Source: Secundilactobacillus paracollinoides DSM 15502 = JCM 11969
GTDB lineage: Bacteria > Bacillota > Bacilli > Lactobacillales > Lactobacillaceae
NCBI RefSeq assembly: GCF_001311135.1
Contig: NZ_BBAG01000018.1
Location: 1 to 52,900 of the forward strand
Direction: 5' to 3'
DNA length: 52,900 bases
Shown here piece by piece: positions 7,734 through 17,931 of the stretch. The position numbers were made by a program, and so were the translations under genes. The notes under the pieces are model-generated. The model was not told the origin of the DNA. It searched no databases and saw nothing but the letters and a program-made list of their open reading frames with translations. Each line of letters starts with the position of its first letter. The first letter of the stretch is position 1.

Positions 7734-9717
7734 ATGGCATTCTTGGAATTACACGACATTCATAAGTCGTACTATCTTGGAAAAGAAGAATTCCCGGTGT
7801 TAAAGGGGATCGACCTAGACTTTGAACTAGGTGAGTTTGTATCAATTTTAGGGGAATCTGGTGGTGGGAAGTCTACCTTGATGAACATTATCGGTGGCTT
7901 GGACCGGAACTTTGACGGCTCGGTCACGATTCAGGGCCAGACACTCGACCACACAAAAGAAAAACAAATGGATAATTACCGGCGCGGCACGATTGGGTAC
8001 ATTTACCAGTCGTACAACCTAATCAGCATTTAAGCGTGCTGGACAACGTTTTAGTCTCTTTGGACATGACTGACTTAAACAGCAGCCAACGTAAACAACG
8101 GGCCGTTGAATTGCTGAATAAGGTGGGTCTGAGTGATCAGATCAAAAAACATCCTAACCAGCTTTCCGGTGGGCAAAAACAACGAGTTGCGATTGCCCGG
8201 GCGTTGGCTTCCGACCCAAAAATAATTATTGCTGATGAACCAACGGGGGCGCTGGATTCAAAGAACACCGCTGAAGTTTTGAGCCTGTTGACTGAGATTG
8301 CTCAGGAGGGCAAGCTGGTCATTGCGGTGACCCACTCTCAGGATGTGGCCAACCATGGGACGCGAATCGTTCACCTTGCTGACGGTCAGATCGATGGTGA
8401 TGACCGCTTGAAGGATGCGTACCCACTTGGTGAAGACAAGCATTTGATGCATCCTAAGGTCTTGTCGAGTACGGCCAGCTATCGCAACGCGTTCAAGCAC
8501 TTTAGTTTTAACTTCTGGCGAAACTCATTGATTATGCTTGGGACAGCAATCGGGTTATTTGCCGTTCTGCTGTTTAGCGGGTTAGGTAACGGGATCAATG
8601 CGTTTATCCAAAATCAGATCAATTCGATGGTCAACCCCAACTCGGTCACGGTGATGAAAAACCCGACTGGCAAAAAATTGAGTACCAGCCAGTTCGAATC
8701 AGAAATGGGGAACTTCCAGAGCGACCCCACGAAGATGATGATCGATTCGTCACTTATGACCAAGCTGGATAACTTAAAGCACGTTGACAAGGTTGAACCG
8801 GGTTATCAAATGAGCAACTATTCGTTAAACTACGGTAAACAATCAAAGACGGGTTCTGGTTTCCAAACTTGGACCAAGGCCTATACCAGCAACACGATCA
8901 AGTCAGGTCACGCGCCAAAGAACAACCAGATTGTTCTAGATAAGACTCAGGCCGTTGCCTTTATGGGGCAAAAGAATTACAAGAAGATCCTGGGTAAAAC
9001 GGTGACGCTAAACTTAACTTGGGTCAACGACCAAAAGCAGCCGGTTCAGGTGAAGGCAAAGCTTAAAGTTGTCGGGATTGCAAATGGCGGCCAGGCTGGG
9101 GCTATTACGGGTACCAACTACAGCACCATGCACAAGTTGCTGAAGGACGCCAAGCTTTCACAAAGCCAAACTTTGTCTCCGTTAACGCCAGCAGCATGAA
9201 CGACGTTAAGACGGTTGCTAATGAGGTTAAGGACATTAAGGGCAGCAACGGCAAGTATGCGTTTGGCGCGATTACCGTTGGTGACATCCTTGATACGGTG
9301 AACCAGTATGTTAAGATCGCCTCGATTGTCTTATCATCGATTGCCGGTATTTCACTGATCGTTTCAGCACTGATGATCATCGTGACGATGTACATGTCAG
9401 TTTCTGAACGGACTAAGGAAATCGGGATTTTCCGAGCACTTGGTGAACGACGGAAGGATATTCGACGGCTATTTACAGCTGAATCCCTGATCATTGGGGT
9501 ATTCTCAGCCGTTCTGGCGCTGGTTTTAGCTTACCTGGGCAGTATTGGGCTCAATCACGTGCTGTATGGCATCGTGAAGTTTAATATGGTCCAGCTGACA
9601 TTGGGCAATGTGATCACGACGTTTGTGATTGCCATCGTGATCTCGTTTATTGCGGCCCTCATGCCAGCAAGACGGGCATCACGATTGAATCCGATCGATG
9701 CGTTGTCAGCTGATTAA
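7734..9717 (+). CDS. MacB-type ABC transporter, fused ATPase and permease (two apparent frameshifts)
   Basis: One protein of about 661 residues once two missing bases are restored. Residues 1-230 are the ATPase: Walker [11 protein letters not shown]-loop [11 protein letters not shown], signature [14 protein letters not shown], Walker [13 protein letters not shown]. Then come a membrane segment (about 265-290), a large extracellular MacB-like core domain, and three membrane segments ending in the FtsX-type [18 protein letters not shown] tail. Breaks lie near 8026 (agcatt for AGCCATT) and 9168-9170 (CCAAAC for CCAAAAC). The family exports peptides, antibiotics or lipoproteins, or senses bacteriocins; the substrate is unknown. 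It has a single promoter with TTAGTTAGT sites and a terminator at 9724-9764. No partner permease is adjacent. Confidence 0.88.
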
Positions 9718-9723
9718 GTTTAA

Positions 9724-9764
9724 CTAAAAAAGGCGCGGACGTGATTTGTTCGGGCCTTTTTTAG
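9724..9764. terminator. Terminator of the ABC transporter
   Basis: CTAAAAAAGGC pairs with GCCTTTTTTAG. It is symmetrical, so it could also act on the opposite strand. Confidence 0.8.
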
Positions 9765-9825
9765 TGGTATCGGGTGGGTTAGCCGACTGCGTTATATCAG
9801 GTTGACTGTTACCGCCACTTCTAGA

Positions 9826-9862
9826 AATAAAAACAGCATCCCCAAATTGGAGGTGCTGTTTT
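9826..9862 (-). terminator. Terminator of the acyltransferase gene
   Basis: AACAGCA (9832-9838) pairs with TGCTGTT (9854-9860). The minus strand ends in a T run. Confidence 0.75.
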
Positions 9863-9877
9863 TTAATTTATTATTTT

Positions 9878-10977
9878 TTAGTTTGCGCCCGTTTCTGAAA
9901 CAGGTGCAGGTTTTCGTTTAAAATGAATCTGTGGTCGCCCAATCAAGACGCCAAATGGTGGGACCTTGTAGCAGAACCATGAAATTAAGAAGGCACCGCC
10001 GGCCACAAAAGCATACCCGATCGGCAGGCAGAGGACCAGCAACCAAGCTGGCATGTGGATGTGATTCATGATCAGCGTTAAGAAGGTCAAGGGAATCATT
10101 TGAACAAGGTAGATCCCGAAGGAAACCTTCGCACCATTATGAATCCAACGGTCGACCCAGGGCCACAGACCGTGTTGACGCGCATAGGCGTAGCGCCGTC
10201 CAACCCAGAAGACGAAGATGATCATCACCGTGTCATACACCAACATGTAGGTTGGTGAACCGACATTGTTGCCGCCATTGAGAGTTTTAGGATGTGGATA
10301 TTGCACCAGTATAGCGCAACGGTTCCAAGTGCCAGAACGGCGGTGAAGAACCCAATGGCTTTTGCATGATCGCCAATGAACTTATCCACTTCTTTATAGT
10401 GAATGGAAACAAATGCCCCAAACAGGAAGTAGAATTGGTAAACCAGAACGTTTTCGCCATAGTTTTTAAACAGGAACCACCAGTGACTGGTATCAACGTG
10501 TGGCAGCCAGTACTTGATGCCGATCATCAAAAAAATCTGAATAATGAAACTGACGACCATGATGCCAGCGTGGGAATTTGGCATTTTTTTGAACAGCATC
10601 ACAAGCAGTGGGAACAGGACGTACAACTGAAGGGTGACCAAAATGTAGTACATGTAGAACTGATCCCCATGAATGATGGCGTCCCAGGCAAGGTAGGGAA
10701 TGCCGGAACTGGAAAAACGTTTCTTCCAGAATGTGACCCAGTGAGGCTCACGGTTATAGTAGTTCAGCGTGAGCACTAGTCCAGACATGAACATGAATCC
10801 CATTCGGGTAAAATGCAGGATGAGGTGGGTTGCCTCAAGAAAAGTTTGACTGTTTGACGTGTTGACAATGTGCGCCATGTAGACAGTCGTTGTGTGGTTC
10901 AGTAACACCCCAAAAATAAAGATGACCCGCATCAGGTCAACTTCGTAAAGATAGGGCCGCTTGGTTTTGGTAGCCAA
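9878..10977 (-). CDS. Acyltransferase 3 family membrane protein (OafA/YrhL-like, apparent frameshift)
   Basis: About 366 residues with roughly ten membrane segments. It starts YEVDLMRVIFIFGVLLNHTTTVYM, the usual first helix with the conserved His of acyltransferase 3 proteins, which O-acetylate or acylate surface polysaccharides, peptidoglycan or lipids. I choose the TTG start at 10977 because AGGAGG lies 7 bases upstream; the ATG nearby is too close to that site and out of frame. The frame breaks near 10285-10288 (a run of four T on the plus strand where five are needed), and adding one base joins ILKTLNGGNNVGSPTYML. The acceptor cannot be deduced. It stands alone between convergent neighbours. 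Confidence 0.82.
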
Positions 10978-11085
10978 GCCATCACCTCCTAAATTAATGT
11001 CCCTAAACACAGGGTTATTTCTTTTTCCTATCAAGGTATGAGTGCAATAGTCTATGATGTGACTGGTAGCTTAAGGGAAGCTTAA

Positions 11086-11157
11086 AAGAGTGTGAAGCAA
11101 GGCGGTTAGCTTCTGCAGGAGCCCTCTGCCTTGCTGAACACGCTTCGGCAATGTAAC
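11086..11157 (+). repeat. PAL repeat lacking its inner hairpin
   Basis: AGAGTGTGAAGCAAGGCGG opens the copy and CTGCCTTGCTGAACACGC followed by TTCGGCAATG closes it; AGCAAGG pairs with CCTTGCT. The ~60-base central hairpin of complete copies is missing. Downstream, GCACATCGCC matches the conserved tail GCACGTCGC seen after other copies. The rest of 11158-11390 is A-rich with degraded repeat tail and no gene. Confidence 0.75.
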
Positions 11158-11393
11158 AGCGATGCACATCGCCAAAAAACAACTCTAGCAGAGATACCTG
11201 GCATTTTTACCACAGCCAGCGCACAAAGACATTCACTAAAAAGCTGGCATAGCGCCCTAAATAAAAAGCACTTCCTAGAAACTAACAATCAGTCTAGAAA
11301 ATGTTACCACAAAATCGCCTCACAATGATACACAATAGCAAAATTGAATCAACACCGACAATGTGAAAGGATTTGACTATCACCATAGCAGCA

Positions 11394-11426
11394 TAAAAAA
11401 CGCCACCCAGAGCGGGTGACGTTTTT
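11394..11426 (-). terminator. nox terminator
   Basis: GCCACCC pairs with GGGTGAC, and the minus strand ends in a run of T. Confidence 0.75.
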
Positions 11427-11452
11427 AATCGATCATTAAAGTTTAAAGGCGA

Positions 11453-12802
11453 TTATTTAACAGTTTCTTTGGCGACCTTTGCCTGGGCAGCTTGAGCCAG
11501 AATATTCAAGTAGTTGAATGGCCGGTCAAAGTTTGGTTGGAACAGCATGTCGACCATCGCAAGGTCATCAATGGTGTTCTTGTTTTGGATGCAAACGGAC
11601 AACAAGTTTGCTGATTGTGAGATGTCGTACTTACTCATTAAAGCACCGCCAAGAATTTCTTTGGTGTCTGGGTTAAAGACGAGAGACATCAAGACGGGCA
11701 GGGTAGTCGCATGAATTCAGGCCGGTAGTTGTCTTCAACAATGACCTGTTCAGCGTTGATTCCCTGAGCTTTAGCTGCATCGTAGGTAAGACCGGTTGAA
11801 CAAATTGATGTCCCATAGAGGGCTAAACCAGATGAAGATTGGGTCCCCATGTAACGGGTGGTTGGTTTTACGAGGTTCTTACCCACTAAGATACCTTGAC
11901 GAACGGCGTTGGTTGCCAATGGAATGTAGGCATTTTTGCCCGTTGGGTTATAGTGAACTGCTGCACTATCACCGGCAGCAAAATGTCTGGGTCAGAAGAT
12001 TGCATGTAGTCGTTGGTGATGATGGCACCGTTATCTGCCATGTCAACTTTACCCTTGAGCAGGTCGGTATTTGGCTTGAACCCGATGCATAAAATGGCAA
12101 GGTCAGCTTCAATTGTTTCTTTGTCGGTCGTAATCGTGACACCAGTGGCGGTCGTGTCGAATGAGGCTACTTTTTGACTAAGTGCCAACTTAACACCGTG
12201 GTCAACGTAGTCCTGTTCGATCTTATCAGTGAAGGCTTGGTCATAATACTTAGGCATCACCCGGTCTTGAGCGTCAATGAGCGTGACATCGTGACCCTTC
12301 AATGAGTAGGCTTCAGCTAATTCAGCGCCAATATAGCCGGCACCGATAACTGCGATGCGCTTTGAAGAGGCTGCTTTTTCAAACAGGGCTTGAGCATGTG
12401 CCCAGTTTTTGCAGAGCAAGACTTTATCAGAATCAATTCCCAGAATAGGCGGGATAACGGGCCATGAACCAGTCGTCATAACAAGCTTGTCGTAGGCTTC
12501 TGTGGTAGTTTCGTGCGTGTCCAAATCTTCCACAGTGATCGTGTGTGCTTGATTATCGATGTTTGTGACATCGTGACGCATCTTAATGGTGGCACCAAGT
12601 TTTGATAACGCATCTGGACTTGAGTAGAACAGGCCCTGAGGATCCTTGACTTGGCCCCCGAGATAAAGTGCGATCCCGCAAGACAAGAATGAGATGACAT
12701 CGTTTCGTTCATAGACGGTGACCTGAGCATCCGGGTTTTCCGCCAAAATTTGTTGGGTCGCAAAGGTCCCATCATGGTACAACCAATAACAACGACTTTC
12801 AT
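11453..12802 (-). CDS. nox: NADH oxidase, Nox/CoA-disulfide reductase family (three apparent frameshifts)
   Basis: About 450 residues after restoring three bases. The N-terminus MKVVVIGCTHDGTFA holds the FAD-binding turn. SFLSCGIALYLGG contains the redox-active Cys near residue 42 that marks water-forming NADH oxidases. IAVIGAGYIGAELAEA is the NADH-binding Rossmann motif, and DPDIFAAGDSAAV is the second FAD motif. The C-terminal dimerisation domain ends AAQAKVAKETVK. The enzyme regenerates NAD+ while reducing O2 to water. Breaks lie near 12776, 11980-11983 and 11701-11703, each needing one extra base. ATG 12802 has GGAGGC upstream. A Rex-like site covers the promoter. Confidence 0.9.
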
Positions 12803-12854
12803 ATTCAACTGCCTCCTATGTGCATCTTGCACAAATAAAATTGTTCACAATCAT

Positions 12855-12882
12855 ATTTTACACAATTAAAATTAATTGTCAA
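12855..12882 (-). promoter_or_regulatory. nox promoter
   Basis: On the minus strand, TTGACA (12877-12882), 16-base spacer, TAAAAT (12855-12860). Confidence 0.65.
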
Positions 12883-12893
12883 CGTTTTCACAA
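12876..12893. promoter_or_regulatory. Rex-like redox operator at the nox promoter
   Basis: TTGTCAACGTTTTCACAA differs at one arm position from TTGTGAA-N4-TTCACAA, the usual Rex operator. It overlaps the nox -35. Rex is displaced by NADH, so control of an NADH oxidase fits. A half-site TTGTGAA also occurs nearer the gene on the minus strand. Confidence 0.6.
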
Positions 12894-12937
12894 GTAAATT
12901 GTCATTGTTCTTTCAGTTGTTATTTTCATGAGAGGGG

Positions 12938-12943
12938 TATAAT
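12938..12943 (+). promoter_or_regulatory. pepD -10 box
   Basis: Consensus TATAAT 32 bases before the pepD ATG. The -35 region is weak (TTGTTA with a short 15-base spacer). Confidence 0.45.
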
Positions 12944-12974
12944 GTTAGGCAAACGAGCAAAGGGAGATTTTGAA

Positions 12975-14393
12975 ATGAAAGAATCAGCTTGTACGTCAGT
13001 GTTAGTCGGAAAGGCAGCTTCAATCGACGGATCCGTCATGATTGCCAGAAACGATGACACGTTTTTACCATTAACACCACAGCGTTTTGAAATGATGCCG
13101 GCAGTTAAGGGCCGGCATGAGACGCTTGTGTCAAACCAAAACGGGTTTACTGCGCCACTTCCAGAAGCCGGGATGCGTTACCAGCAGACGCCTAATGCGG
13201 ATGTTGATAAGGAGGGAATTTACGCCGAAAGCGGCTTTAATGAACGAAACGTGGCGATGAGTGCTACCGAAAGTGTTTACGGCAATCCGAAGACGCTCGC
13301 CTATGACCCTTGGATCGAAAACGGCCTTGCTGAGGATAGTTTACAGACCATGGTCTTACCCTTTATCACCAGTGCCCGTAACGGGGTCGAATACCTCGGT
13401 AATTTGATCAAACAATACGGATCACCTGAAGGTAATGGTGTTTTGTTTGCAGATAACAATGAAGCTTGGTACATGGAAATCGTAACTGGCCACCAGTGGG
13501 TTGCCCAACGGATTCCGGATGATGCGTACGTCATCACCGCCAACCAGGTTGCCATTCAAACTGTTGACTTTGATGATCCTGATAACTTTATGTGGGCTGA
13601 AGGGATTCAAAAATTTGTGAGTGACCATGGCTTGAACCCAGATCTTTCCGGCTGGAATTTCCGTCATATTTTTGGGACGAGCAATGAAAAAGACCGTCAC
13701 TATAACACGCCGCGGGTATGGTTTGGTCAACGGTACCTCAATCTAGAACACAAGCAGGAACCAACATCATCAGAGTTGCCGTTTATCTGTCATGCGTCAC
13801 GTAAAATTAGCGTGGAAGATGTGGAATATATTTTGAGTTCCCACTATAACGAAACCGACTACGATCCATTGGGTCGCGGACCAGAAGATTTGAAAACAAA
13901 ATTCCGGCCAATTTCAATGAACCGGACGCAGAATTCACACGTGCTCCAATTACGGAACAATGTGCCCGCGGAACAATCGGCCATCATGTGGTTGTGCTTC
14001 GGGGTGCCAGCTTTTAGTCCTTACGTGCCATTCTTTGCGAACGCAACGGATACGGATCCATCATACTCAACTACACCGCTTCATGCCGATGCGGACAGTG
14101 CCTACTGGATGTACCGTAAGTTATCAGTGTTAGTTGAATCGCACTATGCAGAATTCATCCAATCGGATACGGACTTCTTAACTGCGGTTAAGCAGGCATT
14201 TCAGACGCATATCGCAGAAACGGACGCAGCGGCAGCAAACTTGTCGGGAGATGCGTTAACTGATTACCTGACAAAACAAAACTACGCAGTGGTCGCTGAG
14301 ATGAAGGCAAAGACCACTCAGTTTATGAATGAGTTGTTTGAAGAGGGGTTGGGGCTTTCGAAGTTGACGTTTAATATGGATGTCAATTTGTAG
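12975..14393 (+). CDS. pepD: C69 family dipeptidase
   Basis: 472 residues, the usual size for lactobacillus PepD. The N-terminus MKESACTSVLVGKAASIDGS carries the nucleophilic Cys (residue 6), which becomes the mature N-terminus after autoprocessing in this Ntn-hydrolase family, followed by MIARNDDTF. It cleaves a range of dipeptides in the cytoplasm. ATG 12975 is chosen over the longer frame from 12876 because AGGGAG lies 8 bases upstream and the family N-terminus starts here; the longer frame would overlap the nox operator. The stop codon TAG is also the first three bases of a PAL repeat. The likely terminator is 370 bases further on, past three repeat units. Confidence 0.93.
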   Translation: MKESACTSVLVGKAASIDGSVMIARNDDTFLPLTPQRFEMMPAVKGRHETLVSNQNGFTAPLPEAGMRYQQTPNADVDKEGIYAESGFNERNVAMSATESVYGNPKTLAYDPWIENGLAEDSLQTMVLPFITSARNGVEYLGNLIKQYGSPEGNGVLFADNNEAWYMEIVTGHQWVAQRIPDDAYVITANQVAIQTVDFDDPDNFMWAEGIQKFVSDHGLNPDLSGWNFRHIFGTSNEKDRHYNTPRVWFGQRYLNLEHKQEPTSSELPFICHASRKISVEDVEYILSSHYNETDYDPLGRGPEDLKTKFRPISMNRTQNSHVLQLRNNVPAEQSAIMWLCFGVPAFSPYVPFFANATDTDPSYSTTPLHADADSAYWMYRKLSVLVESHYAEFIQSDTDFLTAVKQAFQTHIAETDAAAANLSGDALTDYLTKQNYAVVAEMKAKTTQFMNELFEEGLGLSKLTFNMDVNL

Positions 14394-14520
14394 AGTGTGA
14401 AGCAAGGCGGTTAAGGGGCGGTGTGTAATGGACTCTGACCGAAAAGTCCGGACCTGACTTTTTGGTCAGAGTCCATTACACGTTAGTCCCGTGCCTTGCT
14501 GAACACGTTTCGGCAATGTG
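14391..14520 (+). repeat. Complete PAL repeat starting at the pepD stop codon
   Basis: TAGAGTGTGAAGCAAGGCGG opens and GTGCCTTGCTGAACACG plus TTTCGGCAATG closes it. The inner stem TGTAATGGACTCTGACC pairs with GGTCAGAGTCCATTACA, with AAAAGTC against GACTTTT at the tip. The first three bases serve as the pepD stop codon. Confidence 0.85.
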
Positions 14521-14554
14521 AAATTAGAACACGTCGCCAGGCCAACTTCTTACA

Positions 14555-14752
14555 GAAATTCGCAAAACCGGGTCTGACTTTTTGGTCATCATCCGTTACA
14601 CGTTAGCCCCGTCTTGTTGAAGACGTTTCGTCAATGTGAAATAGAAAGTCAGAAACAAGAACCACTCGATATCAGCAAAACGGTATTTTTGCCAAAGTTA
14701 GCTTATGCAGGAGTACCTTGCTGAACACATTTCGACAACGTACAAAAAAATA
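14555..14752 (+). repeat. Two tandem 3'-half PAL copies
   Basis: Unit one (about 14575-14638) begins in the hairpin tip, GGTCTGACTTTTTGGTCA, and runs to AGACGTTTCGTCAATG. Unit two (about 14680-14748) runs from GGTATTTTTGCC to the CTTGCTGAACACATTTCG end. Both lack the 5' arm. Both lie on the 3' side of the complete copy. Confidence 0.7.
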
Positions 14753-14763
14753 AAACCAAAAAA

Positions 14764-14799
14764 GCCTGATGAAGCCAATCCCTTCATCAGGTTTTTTAG
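14764..14799 (+). terminator. Probable pepD terminator, displaced by repeats
   Basis: CCTGATGAAG pairs with CTTCATCAGG, followed by six T. Only repeat sequence lies between it and pepD. Confidence 0.8.
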
Positions 14800-14881
14800 C
14801 ATCTGCCTTGACATCCTAAAATCTTCACACAAAATTCATAGAAAAATATTATTTAAATCATAAGATATTAATTAAAATCTA

Positions 14882-14910
14882 TTGTCTATCGCCAACAATT
14901 TCGATAAACT
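14882..14910 (+). promoter_or_regulatory. Promoter of the P-type ATPase gene
   Basis: TTGTCT (14882-14887), 17-base spacer, TAAACT (14905-14910). An AT-rich stretch lies upstream. Confidence 0.55.
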
Positions 14911-14997
14911 ATAAGAGAAGACTAGGACAACTTTCAGCTCCTAAATCCAGCTGTTGATCCGATTCCCCGCAGCAAATTCAAGAAAGGACTGCTCGCG

Positions 14998-17647
14998 ATG
15001 ACAATTCATAATGCAGAACTGACGCACGCACAATTAGCTAAAAAACTCGAAACGGACCTGTCGCAGGGACTCACGACCGCTCAGGTGACCGAACGGCAAC
15101 ATGAAGGGCGCAACGTTTTACAGGAGGAGAAGCCACCGACCGTTTTTCAAAAGGTCTGGCGGCATCTGTCCGACGTTGCCTCCCTGGTACTGTTGTTTGC
15201 CGTTTTGCTGTCGACGTATTTAGCGCTGACAGCTGACGGTGGATGGACGAAAACTATCGTGATCGGCAGTATCTTGATCATTAACGTCGCCATCGGAATG
15301 TATCAGGAACACAGTGCTGAAAAATCGTTGGCGGCGTTAAAAAAATTGAATGTACACGAGGTGACTGTGATCCGTGATGGGGACTCTCAGGTGGTGGACG
15401 CGGCTGATTTGGTTCCGGGTGACATTGTGTTGCTGACTGGCGGTAATCAGATTCCAGCGGATGGGCGATTGATTGCTGCGACTGATCTGAGAATCGACGA
15501 AGCCATCTTAACGGGCGAAAGCGAACCCGTTAAGAAAACGGCTGAGGCAGTGCCAGAAGCTGAGGAACTCGGTGACCGGATCAATGAAGTGTTTTCGGGA
15601 ACCGGGGTCGCACAGGGGACTGGAACAATGGTCGTGACCGCAACGGGGATGGCCACTGAGCTTGGGGCTATTGCTGGGATGTTAAACCGTACGAAGGCGC
15701 GGATGACACCGTTGCAGAAACGGTTAAATCAGTTATCAGCGCGACTGACGGCGGTGGCGCTAGTGGGTGGTGTGATCATCTTTGCGCTTGGTATCTTCTA
15801 CCAGGGCGAGCCGCTGACGGATGCGCTCATGATTGGCGTATCGTTGGCCGTTGCAGCCGTGCCAGAAACGCTGCCAATCATTGTCACCATTAGTTTGTCA
15901 CACGGTGTGAACGTCATGGCGAAACAACATGCCATCATGAGGCGAGTTGATGCGGTAGAAACGATTGGTGGCGTGAACGTCATTGCTTCAGATAAAACCG
16001 GCACCTTGACGCAAAATAAAATGACCGTCACGCGGTTTTGGCCGGCTGGGGCAAATGCCTCAGTGAGTGTGGCAAAGATGCACGTGAATGATGAATCACT
16101 CAAACTCATGCGTTTAATGGGATTAGCAACCAATGCCACACGCCAGACCGTCAACGGCGAACTGGTCGAGGTGGGGGATTCAACTGAGTTAGCAATTGTT
16201 CGCTGGCTGGCAAAATTTGATCATAGTCGCTCCGAATTAGAACGAGACTATCCGCGGTTGGCGGAAGACCCGTTTAATTCGACCAAAAAGACAATGGCGA
16301 CGTTGCATGACACCCCGGACGGCCGTTACCTTTTGATCGTCAAAGGCGCAGTTGACCATTTGCCATTACAACAGACGGCAGCAGAGCAACGCGAGATGAT
16401 GCGGGTTCATGATACGTTTGCGCACGAAGCACTGCGGGTGTTAGCAGTCGGTTACCGCTACTTCGAGGAACGCCCAACGGCGCCGATTGAAAACTTGCAG
16501 ACCGACCTGACATTTGCGGGGCTGATCGGCATGATCGATCCGCCGCGCGAGACGGCTATTGCGGCCGTTCAGCAAGCTGCCGATGCAGGTATCAGAACGG
16601 TCATGATCACTGGTGACCACTTAGAAACGGCGAAGGCAATTGCCACTCAAATCGGTATTTTGCACGTGACGGATGATGTCATCACTGGTGCTGACCTTCG
16701 GCAATTGACGGATACTGAACTGACGGCAAGAATTGACCGCATCAGCTTTATGCGCGGGTGTCGCCAGAGGACAAGATTCGCATCGTGACTGCTTGGCAAA
16801 ACAAGGGGGCAACGGTGGCAATGACTGGCGATGGGGTCAACGATGCCCCGGCTTTAAAGGCAGCTGATGTCGGTATCGCGATGGGCATTACGGGAACCGA
16901 AGTCTCCAAGAATGCGAGTGACATGATTTTAACGGATGATAATTTTGAAACGATCGTCGCTGCCGTCTCGACGGGGCGGGCGGTTTATCAAAACATTCTT
17001 AAAGCCGTTGAATTCCTGATTGGTGTGAACTTCGCGCAGATTTTCCTGATGATCTTCGCGGTAACCGTTGGCTGGGGTGCGCCGCTGATTGCCGAACAAT
17101 TGCTGATCATTAACGTGTTAGCGGATGGGATTCCAGCTTCTATCTGAGTCGAGAACCAGCTGAGCCGTCTAATATGAAACAATCGCCAATTGGCAGGTCA
17201 GTCAGTATATTTGCGGACGGACTTGGACAGCGTGTCGCCCTGAGAGCAACCACGTTTGTCCTGTTGACGCTCGGCATTTATGCGCTTGGCCGGTTTGGGT
17301 TATCAGCTAATGATCCGTTAATGGGCACGACAATGCTGTTCATGATTTTAGCCATCGGGTCAATGATTGATATTTACCCAATCAAGCGGCGGTCGCCACT
17401 GACATGGGCAAGTATTAAGGCAAATCGTGAGATCAATATTGGTGTCTGTTTAGCCGCTGTAATTGTGTTTGCAATTGCGTTGGTACCTGGTCTGCAACAC
17501 GTGTTTGAACTCACTGCAATGCCGGTATTGAACTGGATGATCGTGCTTGTAGCGGTGTTTGTGCCTAGTGTGATCTTGGAAATCAATAAGCGCGTTCAGC
17601 GTAAGCGTCGGCCTGAGGAAATTCAGGTGGAAGATGTAGTGGATTGA
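14998..17647 (+). CDS. P2-type cation-transporting ATPase (two apparent frameshifts)
   Basis: About 883 residues after restoring two bases. In order: N-terminal cation ATPase domain, first membrane pair (~55-95), actuator domain with LTGES, membrane pair with VAAVPETLPIIVTIS (~285), phosphorylation site SDKTGTLTQNKM, nucleotide-binding domain, hinge TGDGVNDAPALKAADVGIAMG, and C-terminal membrane segments. It pumps cations across the membrane using ATP. The membrane-4 motif is PETLP rather than the PEGLP of typical Ca2+ pumps, so Ca2+, Na+/K+ or Mn2+ remain open. Breaks lie near 16747-16749 (TTT for TTTT) and 17136 (one G lost from GGC; GIPGFYLSREPAEPSN restored). It is monocistronic. Confidence 0.88.
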
Positions 17648-17653
17648 TGGGAT

Positions 17654-17691
17654 GAAAAAAGCAACCTCGGAGTGTCGGGGTTGCTTTTTTC
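17654..17691 (+). terminator. Terminator of the ATPase gene
   Basis: AAAAAAGCAACC pairs with GGTTGCTTTTTT. Confidence 0.85.
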
Positions 17692-17799
17692 GTGATTGCT
17701 TTTTCTGTTATATGTTTGAGAGGCTTTTCAAGGTATTGGGAAAGCGTCTGGTTTGAGGTGTTTTTCTCACGATTAGTTCTTGCGGCTGGTTTTCTATGT

Positions 17800-17931
17800 T
17801 ATATTGCCGAAACGTGTTCAGCAAGGCTGAGGGCTACTGCGTAAGCAACTCTGGTCAAAAAAGTCAGACCCGGACTTTTCTGACCAGAGTTACTTACGCT
17901 CCGCCCTCAAACCGCCTTGCTTCACACTCTA
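17800..17931 (-). repeat. Complete PAL repeat at the stop codon of the MucBP/SH3-like gene
   Basis: In minus orientation TAGAGTGTGAAGCAAGGCGG opens the copy, and its TAG is the stop codon of the gene at 17929-19041. The inner stem GTAAGTAACTCTGGTCAG pairs with CTGACC..GAGTTGCTTAC, allowing a G-T pair. It ends in AACACGTTTCGGCAATAT. Confidence 0.85.

Noticed and set aside
14391..14752. CRISPR-like repeat stack
   Set aside because: Units are irregular in length, lack unique spacers, and are truncated palindromes. No cas genes are present.
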